35,650 nucleotides of DNA from Deltaproteobacteria bacterium (GTDB taxonomy: Bacteria; Desulfobacterota; Syntrophia; Syntrophales; UBA2192), in the NCBI GenBank assembly GCA_012728915.1, contig JAAYEC010000009.1, positions 1-35,650 of the forward strand. The letters run 5' to 3'. Below are positions 1-8,446 of the stretch, piece after piece. The notes beneath the pieces are model-generated. The model did no database searches and was not told where the DNA came from. It was given only the letters and a program-made list of their open reading frames with translations. Position 1 is the first letter of the stretch; each line of letters starts with the position of its first letter. The position numbers and the translations under genes were made by a program.

Positions 1-267
1 CTTCGTGCTGCGCAAGGCCATGGAACACAAACTTAAAAAAATCTTCGATCTCTGCTATAAACGGACTCTCTGTCGTCAGCGACCTGAGCCCCATCTTCGG
101 TAACATTTATTTATGAGGCAACGGGCCTGCGCGGCACGTTGCGGGCCGGTGGCGCGCCTGCGGGCGATCACCCCGGACCTGCAGGGGGCAACGGGGTCAT
201 GACTCTTCCCTGATGAACGGGGGCGCGAACAGCCGGGACGGCAGGGGCTGGCGGGGTTCGGCCCGCC
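1..267. other. Left edge: possible truncated gene (1-106) and gene-free GC-rich spacer
   Basis: Bases 1 to about 118 are clearly AT-richer than the rest of the window, and composition changes abruptly near 118. On the minus strand an ATG at 104-106 opens a frame running off the window (35 codons, beginning MLPKMGLRSL), without a clear ribosome-binding site. On the plus strand a frame from base 2 ends at a TAA at 101-103, and its product is lysine/arginine-rich like the end of a transposase. Only one of the two can be real and I recognise neither. Bases 119-267 lie downstream of tamB and hold two GC-rich dyads (GCAACG at 118-123 with CGTTGC at 137-142; GGCGGG at 250-255 with CCCGCC at 262-267). 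Neither is followed by a T-run on the minus strand, so no intrinsic terminator is evident. Confidence 0.3.
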
Positions 268-3200
268 CTAGTCGAACTCGATCCGGAAGTAGAGGTTCGC
301 GCCGGTCTGCGCCCCTGCCTTGCTTTCCACTTCCCACTTCGGGGACAGGGCGTATCGCAGGGAGACGAAGTAGTCCTCGTTAAACAGGGAGCGGCCGTAG
401 CTCACGTAAAGGTCGGGCTGCAGGTACTTGCCCACGGTGATGATCGACTGGCTTGCGGTTCCCGCCCTTGTGGATTTCATGTCCACCGTATCCGGGCCGA
501 ACTGGCGCTTCAGCCGGCTCAGGGTCGATTCGGATCCGCCCCCGGAAAGAAGGGCCTCGGCAGCCGCGCCGAGCATCGCCGCCTTGGACGCATCAGCGCC
601 AGCCTGCCGGCCCAGAACGATGTAGCTCATAACGTCTGCGTCGGACATGGCCGGCTCCGAGTAAAGCCTCACCAGGGGCGCCTGCGGGGTCCCCGTGATG
701 ATGACACCCGCCTTCACTTCCCTGAAGCTGCCCAATGACTGTCCGGCCTGATCGGGCCTCTCCGCGACGGTTCGCAGGGCCAGCACGTCGAGTCTCGGCT
801 GATCCGCCCGAGCGCCTTCGAAAACAATGCGTCCCCGGGTGATGTCCAGTCGCAGACCTTTCGCGCTGTACGTGCCGTCCTTGAGCCGAATCTCGCCGGT
901 TGCCTTCATCGCGTCGAGAAACCGGGCCGCAAGCAGAACATCCCCTTCCATGCGCGCATCCACTCCCTCGGCCTTGACAAACGCCCGGTCTCCGAGAACA
1001 ACCCGGACCTCCAGGTCGACGGGAACAGGACGTCTTCTCTCCTTGGCGCGGCCCTCTCCCACCATCACCACGTCTTTGCTGGGCCGGGACACGGCTCCCC
1101 TCTCGCCGCCCCGGATGAGAAGCTCCGGGATGGTGATGCTGCCGCGCACCTTGAGGACACCCGGCAAGCCCTCGAAGGTCAGGCGGGGGCTGGCGAGCAT
1201 CTCCATTTCGGGCAGCCGCACGACCTGGAACCGCTCCCCCTCGAGTCTCGCCTCGATCTGGCGAATCTCCCGGTTTTTGAGGCGCACGGTACCATTTCCT
1301 TCGATGCTTCCCGGGCCCGAGTGTGCCCGGAACGAAGTGATGTGGACCGCCTGGTCCTCGAACCGCGCGTCCATCGCCACATCGCTTAGCTGGATGCCCG
1401 TGGTCGGCAGATAGGCGTCTGCCTGTTCTATCTTCAATGTCCCGTGAACGTTCGGGATTCTCCATGTGCCGCTCACGTTACCGTCCAGATCGAAACGCCC
1501 CCTGCTCTCCTGGATCAGACTCGGGAATAATGCGCTCAGGAGTCCCTTCTCCCGCATGTCGGCACGCACAGCGAGCCGTATCGGTCCCTCTTCCTCGATG
1601 GCAACGGGAAGCTTTGCCGGGATGGGGAGATGGAAATCGGCTTTGAGAGAGCCGTGATTGGTGAGCAGAAGATCGACATCCCCGCTCAACGTCTTTTCCC
1701 GCCATGTCCAGCGCAGCTGCGCCCTCTGCGCGTGCGCCGTGACCTGCCCTCTCTTGTCCTGCAGGGAAAAAGCGCCCTGGGTGAGTTTCACCTCACCTGC
1801 GGCATCGAGGCGCGATCGAGGAAGCAGTCTCCCGGCCGCCGATCCGGACAGCGCGCTTGTCATGGACAACGGTTCCGGGAAAAACGGCTTCAAAAGGGCA
1901 GCGTCGAGTTGATCCGCCGTCAAACGGAAATCGCCCCTCTCCGGCAGGCCGGCCCGGGGCGGATCGGTTGAGGACAGGCGCGCCGCCAGGCGGCCGGACC
2001 GGCCGAGGTCCGCGTGGGCCGACGCCGTGAGGCCCCCTTTGTCCCAGTCGAGTTTTCCGGTGCCTTCCTTGACATCCAGCGTGAGGCCGTCGAGGGTCAT
2101 GGTCCCGGCAAGAGCCACCGCGGAGGAGACGGTTGCTCTGTCCCTCTCACGGAAATCCGCCCGGACATGGCCCTCCGTCAGGCCACGGATCTGACAGTCC
2201 GACAGGATGAAGTCCAGCCGCGCCAGATTGATCTTCTGCCATCTGGCCGAGAAAAAACCCCGCATCGGGTCTCCGGACACATCCATGGAAAAATCAACGG
2301 ACTCGCCTCCCGTTCCGGCGATCCTCACCGGGCTGACGCTCGTCCTTTCCGCGGACACCACGAGAGACGCGGGATCCCGAAGGCCCCACGAACCCGCCGT
2401 ATCGCGACCGTTCAGCGTCTCCAGCACCCCGTACCAGACGGCCTTTTCATAACGGCCCTGCAGCGCTGCCTCCATCTTTCCTTCACGAGACTCGAGCAGG
2501 ACCCGGATTGTGTGATTCCCAACCGTCCCCGTGGTCTTCAACTCTGCAGTGCCGATCCGCACGGGCCCGCGGGCAAGCCCTTTGAGATATACCCTTCCTC
2601 CGAGTCTTTGCGGCTCGCCGCTCCCCAGCACCGCATCCGCCTCGACGGCTGAGACCCGGACCCCGGTCATGGATATGTTGCTGCCACGGACTGTCGCCGC
2701 GCCGGCCAGGCGCTCCTTTGCGCGACGAATCCAGCCGGACGCGGAAAGCCGCCCCGCGCTGCCGGGGACGAACGCGGAAGGATCGCTCACCTGCACGGCC
2801 CAGGACAGCCGCTCCCCGATAGAGCCGGCTGCCCTTGCCTCGAAACCGGATCCCTGCAGGAATAGCCTGTCCAGCCGCAGCACGCCGGCCTTCCACCGGG
2901 CATCGACCGCTCCGGTGAGAGCCCTATCGCGCAGAAAGCTTTTCAGGAGTTCCCCCCTGAGGCGCGCTTCGGGAGAGCCCCCCTCCGGCCAACGAACGGC
3001 ACCCTCGACATTCAGGTTGATGACGCCCCGCATCTCCGGGCTGATCTTTGCGGGGTTGAGAGCCCTCGCCTGAAGGGACCCTGTCCATAACATTTCTCTG
3101 TCCCATAAGCCCCTCAGCGCGCCCTCCACGGTGCCGTCCAGGAGGCGGCCGGTCAACCGGCTCACCCGGATCCCGTTGAGGTTGCCGGAAAGGTCGCCGT

Positions 3201-4212
3201 AGAGCTGTGCCGACCGCCACGCCTCGCCGTGGCTCTGCAGGGCTATTCGTCCATCGTAACGGTCAGGGAAGCCCTCTGCTTCAATTGCACCCGTGAGGGA
3301 CAACGCCGGAATCCAGCTCACCTCCCCGATCTGGAACGAGGCGCCTGCCAGGATCCGCTCCGTCGAGACGTCCACCCTTCCCTCGGCGGTCACGACGGCC
3401 CGCCCTTCGCCATCCTTCCATCGAAGATTCCGGAAATGCACAGCCTTCCGAGTCAGCCCGATTTCACCCTCGAGCTGGACCTGCGGTCTGCGGCCCGAGA
3501 GCGCGTCAATCCGGATGACTCCCGCTACCTGCTCGGGATCCTTTCCCGCGGAGAGATCCGCGTTCAGCGTCAGGACGTCGAATTTCACGGAGTCCCGATC
3601 CGGCTTCACCGTTACATCGGCCCGAAGGGATGGAAACAGGAAGCCAGCCTGCAGGCTTCCTTCCACTCGCGCTCCTGGCAGGCGAAGCAGAGCGTCCCTG
3701 ACCGACAGGACGGATCCGCGCTCCCAGACCACTTCCCCCCGGACCTCGCGGAGGACGACGGGTTCCCTGCCGCGTTTCCGATAGGACACGTCCTCCAGGC
3801 GAAACTTCCGGATGTGGCCGCCTGTGACCGTCAGCAGACGAGGCGCACGGGGCCAATCGAGATCGTAGGGCGGGGCGCTCTCCGGGCTGTTATCGTCGAT
3901 GAGGACCTCTCGCACATCCATTTCGGCCAGCGACAGCGTGCCGGCCAGCAGGTAAAGGGGCTGCAATCGAATACGCACCGTGGCGACCCGCGCATCCCCG
4001 CTCGGCCAGGCCACGCGGAGGCCCTTCAGGATCAGGTCATTGGCCAGCTGCCCCGTGATCCGTTCCGCCTCGACCGTCACGGGCAGGAGGCGAAAAATAG
4101 TCGTCATCACCAGGCGCGATCCGGCCGTGCTGCAGACCAGCCAAGCCCCCAGGGCAGCCGCCGCGACGATGAGGGACAGGACGGGAAGTCCTATGCTGCG
4201 GAGTTTCTTCAA
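268..4212 (-). CDS. tamB: Translocation and assembly module protein TamB (DUF490/AsmA-like)
   Basis: This 1314-residue protein is an inner-membrane-anchored, periplasm-spanning member of the TamB/AsmA-like family. The family works with TamA in outer-membrane protein assembly and in lipid transport between membranes. One N-terminal membrane segment (about residues 8-30) is followed by about 1000 residues of beta-rich repeats and a conserved C-terminal TamB domain of about 300 residues (ending in IEFD) that contains the VMSYIVLGR stretch typical of the family. The length matches the E. coli protein (about 1260). The start is TTG, and its TTGA overlaps the tamA stop codon by 4 bases, so translation is probably coupled and tamA-tamB form an operon. 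Assignment rests on domain layout and on the neighbour. Confidence 0.93.
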   Translation of the reverse strand: MKKLRSIGLPVLSLIVAAAALGAWLVCSTAGSRLVMTTIFRLLPVTVEAERITGQLANDLILKGLRVAWPSGDARVATVRIRLQPLYLLAGTLSLAEMDVREVLIDDNSPESAPPYDLDWPRAPRLLTVTGGHIRKFRLEDVSYRKRGREPVVLREVRGEVVWERGSVLSVRDALLRLPGARVEGSLQAGFLFPSLRADVTVKPDRDSVKFDVLTLNADLSAGKDPEQVAGVIRIDALSGRRPQVQLEGEIGLTRKAVHFRNLRWKDGEGRAVVTAEGRVDVSTERILAGASFQIGEVSWIPALSLTGAIEAEGFPDRYDGRIALQSHGEAWRSAQLYGDLSGNLNGIRVSRLTGRLLDGTVEGALRGLWDREMLWTGSLQARALNPAKISPEMRGVINLNVEGAVRWPEGGSPEARLRGELLKSFLRDRALTGAVDARWKAGVLRLDRLFLQGSGFEARAAGSIGERLSWAVQVSDPSAFVPGSAGRLSASGWIRRAKERLAGAATVRGSNISMTGVRVSAVEADAVLGSGEPQRLGGRVYLKGLARGPVRIGTAELKTTGTVGNHTIRVLLESREGKMEAALQGRYEKAVWYGVLETLNGRDTAGSWGLRDPASLVVSAERTSVSPVRIAGTGGESVDFSMDVSGDPMRGFFSARWQKINLARLDFILSDCQIRGLTEGHVRADFRERDRATVSSAVALAGTMTLDGLTLDVKEGTGKLDWDKGGLTASAHADLGRSGRLAARLSSTDPPRAGLPERGDFRLTADQLDAALLKPFFPEPLSMTSALSGSAAGRLLPRSRLDAAGEVKLTQGAFSLQDKRGQVTAHAQRAQLRWTWREKTLSGDVDLLLTNHGSLKADFHLPIPAKLPVAIEEEGPIRLAVRADMREKGLLSALFPSLIQESRGRFDLDGNVSGTWRIPNVHGTLKIEQADAYLPTTGIQLSDVAMDARFEDQAVHITSFRAHSGPGSIEGNGTVRLKNREIRQIEARLEGERFQVVRLPEMEMLASPRLTFEGLPGVLKVRGSITIPELLIRGGERGAVSRPSKDVVMVGEGRAKERRRPVPVDLEVRVVLGDRAFVKAEGVDARMEGDVLLAARFLDAMKATGEIRLKDGTYSAKGLRLDITRGRIVFEGARADQPRLDVLALRTVAERPDQAGQSLGSFREVKAGVIITGTPQAPLVRLYSEPAMSDADVMSYIVLGRQAGADASKAAMLGAAAEALLSGGGSESTLSRLKRQFGPDTVDMKSTRAGTASQSIITVGKYLQPDLYVSYGRSLFNEDYFVSLRYALSPKWEVESKAGAQTGANLYFRIEFD

Positions 4213-6023
4213 AACTGCATCCCCACGGTGAAATGAAACCGGTACTGCGGGTCGGACACCCCGGCCTGCCGCGCCAGATCGAGACGGATCGGCCCCACGG
4301 GAGTGTAGTAGCGAACGCCCAGTCCCACGCCCTGGGCGAGTTGAAAACTGCCGAAGTCGTCAAAGGCATTCCCCGCATCATAGAAGGCGGCAATTCCCCA
4401 GTCCGTGCCGATGGCCCGCTCCAGCTCGATGCTCCCCGCCAGCAGGTGCTTTCCTCCGACCACGTTGCCCCGGGCATCTTTCGGTCCCAGCGACTGGTAT
4501 GCATATCCCCTCACGCTGCTGTCACCGCCCGTGAAGAACCGGAACGGGATCGGGACATCCATGAAGTCACCGTTCATGGACGTCGCCCCGACCTGCCCCC
4601 TCACCTTGACGGATCCTCTCTGCGGAAGTGGTACCAGGATGTTGCCGTTTCCCAGGAACTGGGCGAAGCCGATGTCGGATCCGAAATGCTGCGTCGTCCC
4701 CCTTGCCTCGAGTTTGTAGTAGAACCCCCGGGTCGGTCGAACGAGACTGTCGTAGCGGCTTTCGGAAAAGCGCAGGCCGGGCACCACGAGAAAGGTATTG
4801 GTGGTGTCACCGCCTGCCGTGGAGTTTTCCTGCTGGAGCTGAAGATAGATCGAACCGAGCCTGTCGCTGCCGAACCCTTTCGTCCTTTCCATCTCGGCCG
4901 AGACGGATTTCGTGGTATAGCTCACCGTGTCTTCCCGCTGGACGGACAGGCGTGTGTTGGTGTTGCTCCTGAAGTCGGCGCTGCCCGGCTGGACGTATCG
5001 CAACGCAGCCCCCTGGAGGCGCTGGCTCAGGTTCAGCTCGCTTTCCAGTCTCTGCGCGGTATCAAAGACGTTCAGGTCCTCGTACCGAGCGGAAAACCCC
5101 GGTCCGTAGTCCGTGGTGTACCCGGCGCCCAGTCGCACGGTTTTTCGGGGCAAGGGGAGCAGTTCGACGTTCACCGGAACCGTGTGCTCCCTGGCTCCCG
5201 CCTTGTCGGGCTGAATGACAACGGAACGGAACCTTTCCGCACTCGCAAAGTTGAGCTGGCTCTGAAGAATTTTTTCCGCAGAATAGATATCGCCCGGCTT
5301 GAAATCGAGAAAGGTCTGCAGGAACGATTCCGGATAGCGGGGTGCGCCGGTGTAGTGCACATCGCCGAATCGGTACGGCTCGCCCGTTTCGAGAACCAGC
5401 TCGAGATCGGCTTTCGACGCGTCGACATCCAGCCGAATCGTGTGGACCGTGAATTGCGCGTCCAGGTACCCCTTCTCCACGGCCTTTGCCTGAAGCTCCC
5501 CCTTGGCCTTCTCGTAGACCTCGTGTCGAAGGATGTTCCCTGTGCGCAGGGGAAAACCCGAAGCCGCCTGCACCAGCGCCGTATCGGCGGCCCCGGGCCC
5601 CTGCACGCGAACCTGCACGGCTGCCACGCGCACCGGCTCGCCGGGCTGGACCCGGACGGTCAACCGGTATACACCTTCCTCGGGCGTGTCCAGGTTCGTG
5701 GCAATAGCGGGCTTGTAGTACCCGAAGACCTCCAGGGCCTCTCTGATCCTGGCAGGTGCCTGGCGCTCGAAGCGATCGAGCCACAACCGGTCCACCTTTC
5801 CCTCCCGGACGAGTGCAGGTGGAACCGACATCGCCGCCTCGACATTGGCCCGCTCTTTCCCCGAAAGGCCTTCGATGATGACTTTTACGGACTCGCCTGA
5901 CGAAGCAGCCGCGGCGGTCGCGACCAGCAGGAAAACCGCCAGGAACGGAACGGCGAACGGCAGGGATTGACGTCTTCGGGATCTCGTAAACACCCCGTAT
6001 GTTTCTGCGCGACGGAAAGACAT
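4209..6023 (-). CDS. tamA: Outer-membrane assembly protein TamA (Omp85 family)
   Basis: The product (604 residues from the chosen ATG) is an Omp85-family outer-membrane protein. It has a basic N-terminus and a hydrophobic signal segment ending in an alanine run. About three POTRA domains follow, then a C-terminal beta-barrel of roughly 300 residues with the conserved FFTGGDSSVRGY motif, in which the arginine corresponds to the (V/I)RG(F/Y) lid-lock element. The final residue is Phe, as usual for barrel proteins. TamA works with TamB, encoded next to it with overlapping codons. I prefer the ATG at 6021-6023; an in-frame TTG at 6063-6065 would add 14 residues that do not look like a signal peptide. 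No promoter is obvious between the upstream tRNA terminator and this start. Confidence 0.93.
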   Translation of the reverse strand: MSFRRAETYGVFTRSRRRQSLPFAVPFLAVFLLVATAAAASSGESVKVIIEGLSGKERANVEAAMSVPPALVREGKVDRLWLDRFERQAPARIREALEVFGYYKPAIATNLDTPEEGVYRLTVRVQPGEPVRVAAVQVRVQGPGAADTALVQAASGFPLRTGNILRHEVYEKAKGELQAKAVEKGYLDAQFTVHTIRLDVDASKADLELVLETGEPYRFGDVHYTGAPRYPESFLQTFLDFKPGDIYSAEKILQSQLNFASAERFRSVVIQPDKAGAREHTVPVNVELLPLPRKTVRLGAGYTTDYGPGFSARYEDLNVFDTAQRLESELNLSQRLQGAALRYVQPGSADFRSNTNTRLSVQREDTVSYTTKSVSAEMERTKGFGSDRLGSIYLQLQQENSTAGGDTTNTFLVVPGLRFSESRYDSLVRPTRGFYYKLEARGTTQHFGSDIGFAQFLGNGNILVPLPQRGSVKVRGQVGATSMNGDFMDVPIPFRFFTGGDSSVRGYAYQSLGPKDARGNVVGGKHLLAGSIELERAIGTDWGIAAFYDAGNAFDDFGSFQLAQGVGLGVRYYTPVGPIRLDLARQAGVSDPQYRFHFTVGMQF

Positions 6024-6063
6024 GGTGACCCGGAATGGACGCGAGACCGACCCGGGAGGAATC

Positions 6064-6094
6064 AAAAAAGGGGGGCGGTTATCTCGTACCCCCC
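6064..6094 (-). terminator. Intrinsic terminator after tRNA-Pro
   Basis: On the minus strand, six G (6094-6089) pair with six C (6075-6070) around a 13-base loop, followed by six T (6069-6064). It lies 10 bases beyond the tRNA 3' end and 41 bases before the tamA ATG, so it should end the tRNA transcript. It leaves little room for a separate tamA promoter. Confidence 0.85.
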
Positions 6095-6103
6095 GTCATT
6101 GCC

Positions 6104-6180
6104 TGGTCGGGGTGGTCCGATTTGAACGGACGGCCCTCTGCTCCCAAAGCAGATGCGCTACCAGGCTGCGCCACACCCCG
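6104..6180 (-). tRNA. tRNA-Pro (anticodon TGG)
   Basis: The 77-base minus-strand sequence folds as a cloverleaf. The acceptor stem CGGGGTG pairs with CACCCCG, and the anticodon loop TTTGGGA carries anticodon TGG (proline, CCA and wobble codons). The T-arm includes GTTCAAATC. The discriminator A is followed by a genome-encoded CCA (6106-6104), so CCA need not be added after transcription. It sits between rdgB and tamA, preceded by the octamer-repeat hairpin at 6192-6283 and followed at once by an intrinsic terminator. Confidence 0.96.
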
Positions 6181-6191
6181 TATAAAGACAG

Positions 6192-6283
6192 GAAGTCAGG
6201 AGGTTATGAAGCGCGGAAGAGCGGACGAACAAATGCCTCTCGTCTTTTTTCAGCTCTTCTTCACTTCTGCTCTTCCTGGCTTC
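6192..6283 (-). repeat. Octamer-periodic inverted repeat downstream of rdgB
   Basis: On the plus strand, 6192-6231 is five 8-base units that nearly all begin GAAG (examples GAAGCGCG, GAAGAGCG). Bases 6251-6283 read the same way on the minus strand (GAAGCCAG, GAAGAGCA). The two arms are therefore inverted and would form an imperfect hairpin with a loop of about 19 bases in the minus-strand transcript. The right arm includes the last codons and stop of rdgB. It closely resembles the element at 21252-21374. Confidence 0.7.
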
Positions 6284-6875
6284 GTTTTTTCAAGAGCCAC
6301 GCCCTGAACTTCGCAAATGCCTGTCCCCGGTGGCTGATCCGGTTTTTTACCTCCGGGGGGAGCTCCGCAGCCGTGAGACCCTGCCGCGTGTCCAGAAAGA
6401 GCGGATCATAGCCGAAGCCCATGGACCCCCGCGGCTCGAAGAGAATCTCGCCCCGCCAGGTGCCCTCGAAGACCTCGCTCCGGCCGTCCGGGTCGCTCAA
6501 CGCGAGCACGCAGCGGAACGCGGCACCCCGCTTGCCCTGCGGCACGTTCCGGAGATCGAACAGGAGCTTTCGATTGTTGCTCTCGTCGCTGGCGGCCTCC
6601 CCCGAGTACCTCGCCGAGTGGATCCCCGGCTCTCCGCCAAGGGCATCCACCTCGAGCCCTGAATCGTCGGCCAGCACCGCCTCCGATGTGTGCCGGGCGA
6701 CCTCACCGGCCTTCTTCAGGGCATTCTCCCGAAAGGTTTCGCCGTCCTCCTCCACCTCGGGCACGCCCGGGATGTCACGCAGGGAAAGGACCTCGACCGG
6801 AAGATCACGCAACATCTGCTTCAGTTCCCGGACCTTCCCCTCGTTTCTGGTAGCCAGTACGATTCGGCGGATCAG
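6261..6875 (-). CDS. rdgB: XTP/dITP pyrophosphatase RdgB (HAM1 family), non-canonical start
   Basis: This enzyme hydrolyses non-canonical purine nucleotides (XTP, dITP, ITP) to monophosphates and pyrophosphate, keeping them out of DNA and RNA. Family motifs are intact: [10 protein letters not shown] near the N-terminus, the [12 protein letters not shown] active-site segment, [10 protein letters not shown], and FGYDPLF near the end. About 204 residues is normal. Motif IVLATRN lies upstream of the first ATG (6813-6815), which would delete the nucleotide-binding start, so translation must begin earlier. No ATG, GTG or TTG lies between that ATG and the rph stop. The candidates are CTG at 6873-6875, overlapping the rph stop, or ATC at 6870-6872; GGGGAGG ends 4 or 7 bases upstream of them. 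I annotate from the CTG. Its last codons lie inside an octamer-repeat arm. Confidence 0.93.
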   Translation of the reverse strand: MIRRIVLATRNEGKVRELKQMLRDLPVEVLSLRDIPGVPEVEEDGETFRENALKKAGEVARHTSEAVLADDSGLEVDALGGEPGIHSARYSGEAASDESNNRKLLFDLRNVPQGKRGAAFRCVLALSDPDGRSEVFEGTWRGEILFEPRGSMGFGYDPLFLDTRQGLTAAELPPEVKNRISHRGQAFAKFRAWLLKKRSQEEQK

Positions 6876-7594
6876 AGCGCCTCCCCGAGAACTTCGATCT
6901 GCTTTCGCGTGAGCGTGGCGATTCCCTTCATGGCGAGATCCGTCATGGCGTCGAGCCTCTCCCGCGCAAACGGGACGGCCTCCGCTGTCCCCTGTACCTC
7001 GATGAACAGCCCCCCGCGGGTCGCCACGACATTCATGTCCACTTCCGCCCGGCGGTCCTCCTCGTATTGCAGGTCGAGGAGCATCTCGCCGTCTACGATC
7101 CCGACACTGACGGCGGAGACGAAGTCCCGGATGGGCATCCGGTCGACAAGGCCTTCCCGGCGGAGGTTCCGGAAGGCGTCTGCCAGAGCGACGAAGGCGC
7201 CCGTGATGGAGGCCGTCCGGGTCCCGCCGTCGGCCTGGATGACGTCGCAGTCGACATGGATCGTCCGCTCCCCGAACGCCGTGAGGTCCGTTACCGCCCT
7301 CAGCGAGCGGCCGATGAGCCGCTGAATCTCATGGGTTCGCCCCCCGATCTTCCCTTTCGCCGACTCGCGCGCGCTTCGCTCGTGCGTCGAGGACGGGATC
7401 ATCGCGTATTCGGCCGTGAGCCATCCCCGGCCCGAGTTCTTCAGAAAGGGAGGGACTCCTTCCTCGACGGAGGCCGCGCAGATCACTCTCGTGTCTCCCA
7501 TCTCGATGAGGACGGAGCCCTTGGGGTGACGAAGATAATCCCGCGCGATCATGACGGGACGGATCTCGTCCGCTTTCCTTCCGTCTCTCCTCAT
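6872..7594 (-). CDS. rph: Ribonuclease PH
   Basis: RNase PH is a phosphorolytic 3'-5' exoribonuclease that trims the 3' ends of tRNA precursors, and it forms a ring of six subunits. The 240-residue length is standard. It shows the family N-terminus ([14 protein letters not shown]), the [19 protein letters not shown] segment with its phosphate-binding arginines, and the [14 protein letters not shown] motif. It starts 7 bases after the amidase stop. Its stop overlaps the presumed rdgB start, matching the common rph-rdgB pairing. The tRNA-Pro gene downstream already encodes CCA, so its 3' processing would need exact trimming. Confidence 0.97.
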   Translation of the reverse strand: MRRDGRKADEIRPVMIARDYLRHPKGSVLIEMGDTRVICAASVEEGVPPFLKNSGRGWLTAEYAMIPSSTHERSARESAKGKIGGRTHEIQRLIGRSLRAVTDLTAFGERTIHVDCDVIQADGGTRTASITGAFVALADAFRNLRREGLVDRMPIRDFVSAVSVGIVDGEMLLDLQYEEDRRAEVDMNVVATRGGLFIEVQGTAEAVPFARERLDAMTDLAMKGIATLTRKQIEVLGEAL

Positions 7595-7601
7595 CGGGCG
7601 C

Positions 7602-8312
7602 TCACTGGAAATACTCCCTCACGCTGTCGGCGATCGCCTTGGCGACGGAAGCCTGGATGGACTCGTCCTGCAGCTTCCGGCGGTCGTTCGGATTGGTCGC
7701 AAAGCCCGTCTCGAGGACGACCGCGGGAATTGCGACGTTCTTGAGAATAGGCACCGGCGCGGACCGCAGCCCGCGTGCCTGGCGCGGGAAGACGGGCTCG
7801 AGATTCTTCTGCAGGATCTGGGCGAACCGCACGGTCTCGTTGAGGTGCTTCGTCCGGACCAAATCGCGCACGATGGCGGCCGACTCCCCCTTGGATGCCC
7901 CCCTCGCCGTCTCCTGCGCAGCGAAGCCGGGGAAGTACAGCTCGTAGCCCGCTGCCTCCTTCTCGAAGCCGGCATTGACGTGGATGCTGATGAACAGGTC
8001 GGCCTGGGCCTTGATGGCCGCCCCCACCCGGTCTGTCATCGCTACCCCGGCGTCTCCCATCCTCGTGAAGCGGACCGTCACATTCTTCGCGTCCTCGAGA
8101 TTGCGCTTCACGAGGGTCGCGATGGACAGGGTGATGTCCTTTTCCACGACCTTGCGAGCCAGCTGCACACCGTCGTCCGGCCCTCCGTGGGCGGGGTCGA
8201 TGACCAGCACGAATTTCCCCGTCGGGTCCTTCGCCGAAGTGAACGGAGGCAGCGCGATCCCCAAGGCAAACAGGACAGCCGAAACAACCGCGATCAACAC
8301 TCGGATTTTCAT
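7602..8312 (-). CDS. N-acetylmuramoyl-L-alanine amidase (Amidase_3)
   Basis: This is an exported zinc amidase that cleaves the bond between N-acetylmuramic acid and L-alanine in peptidoglycan, as AmiA/B/C do in daughter-cell separation. A signal peptide ([10 protein letters not shown] and following hydrophobic residues, cut near an Ala at about residue 27) leads directly into the catalytic domain. No AMIN or other targeting domain is present. Zinc ligands and catalytic residues are visible: His in [10 protein letters not shown], Glu in VVEKDITLS, His in ISIHVNAG, and Glu in VVLETGF. Possible starts are GTG at 8321, ATG at 8315 and ATG at 8312; I chose 8312 because GGTG sits 6 bases upstream. 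A near-consensus promoter lies upstream, and rph and rdgB follow closely. Confidence 0.93.
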   Translation of the reverse strand: MKIRVLIAVVSAVLFALGIALPPFTSAKDPTGKFVLVIDPAHGGPDDGVQLARKVVEKDITLSIATLVKRNLEDAKNVTVRFTRMGDAGVAMTDRVGAAIKAQADLFISIHVNAGFEKEAAGYELYFPGFAAQETARGASKGESAAIVRDLVRTKHLNETVRFAQILQKNLEPVFPRQARGLRSAPVPILKNVAIPAVVLETGFATNPNDRRKLQDESIQASVAKAIADSVREYFQ

Positions 8313-8366
8313 CATGCACACCGGACTGCTGCTATTGGGCTCTGCACGTTCTTTGCAAGCTGGGAA

Positions 8367-8395
8367 TTTATACCGGAAGGCTTCGGACGTGTCAA
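8367..8395 (-). promoter_or_regulatory. Sigma-70-type promoter for amidase-rph-rdgB
   Basis: On the minus strand, a perfect -35 box TTGACA (8395-8390) is followed by a 17-base spacer and the -10 box TATAAA (8372-8367). Transcription would start near 8360, about 50 bases before the amidase ATG. It lies in the 125-base gap after the rel stop, so this trio has its own strong promoter. Confidence 0.8.
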
Positions 8396-8446
8396 CCCGA
8401 ACAACCTGGTTTCGGAGATCGGCCCTTCGCCCCGTGCTTCGCGCGA

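Noticed and set aside
2-103. Plus-strand truncated frame ending at TAA 101-103 as a confirmed transposase end
   Set aside because: Only 33 codons remain, no motif is recognisable, and the minus-strand frame over the same bases is equally plausible.
250-267. GC hairpin directly after tamB as an intrinsic terminator
   Set aside because: No T-run follows on the minus strand.
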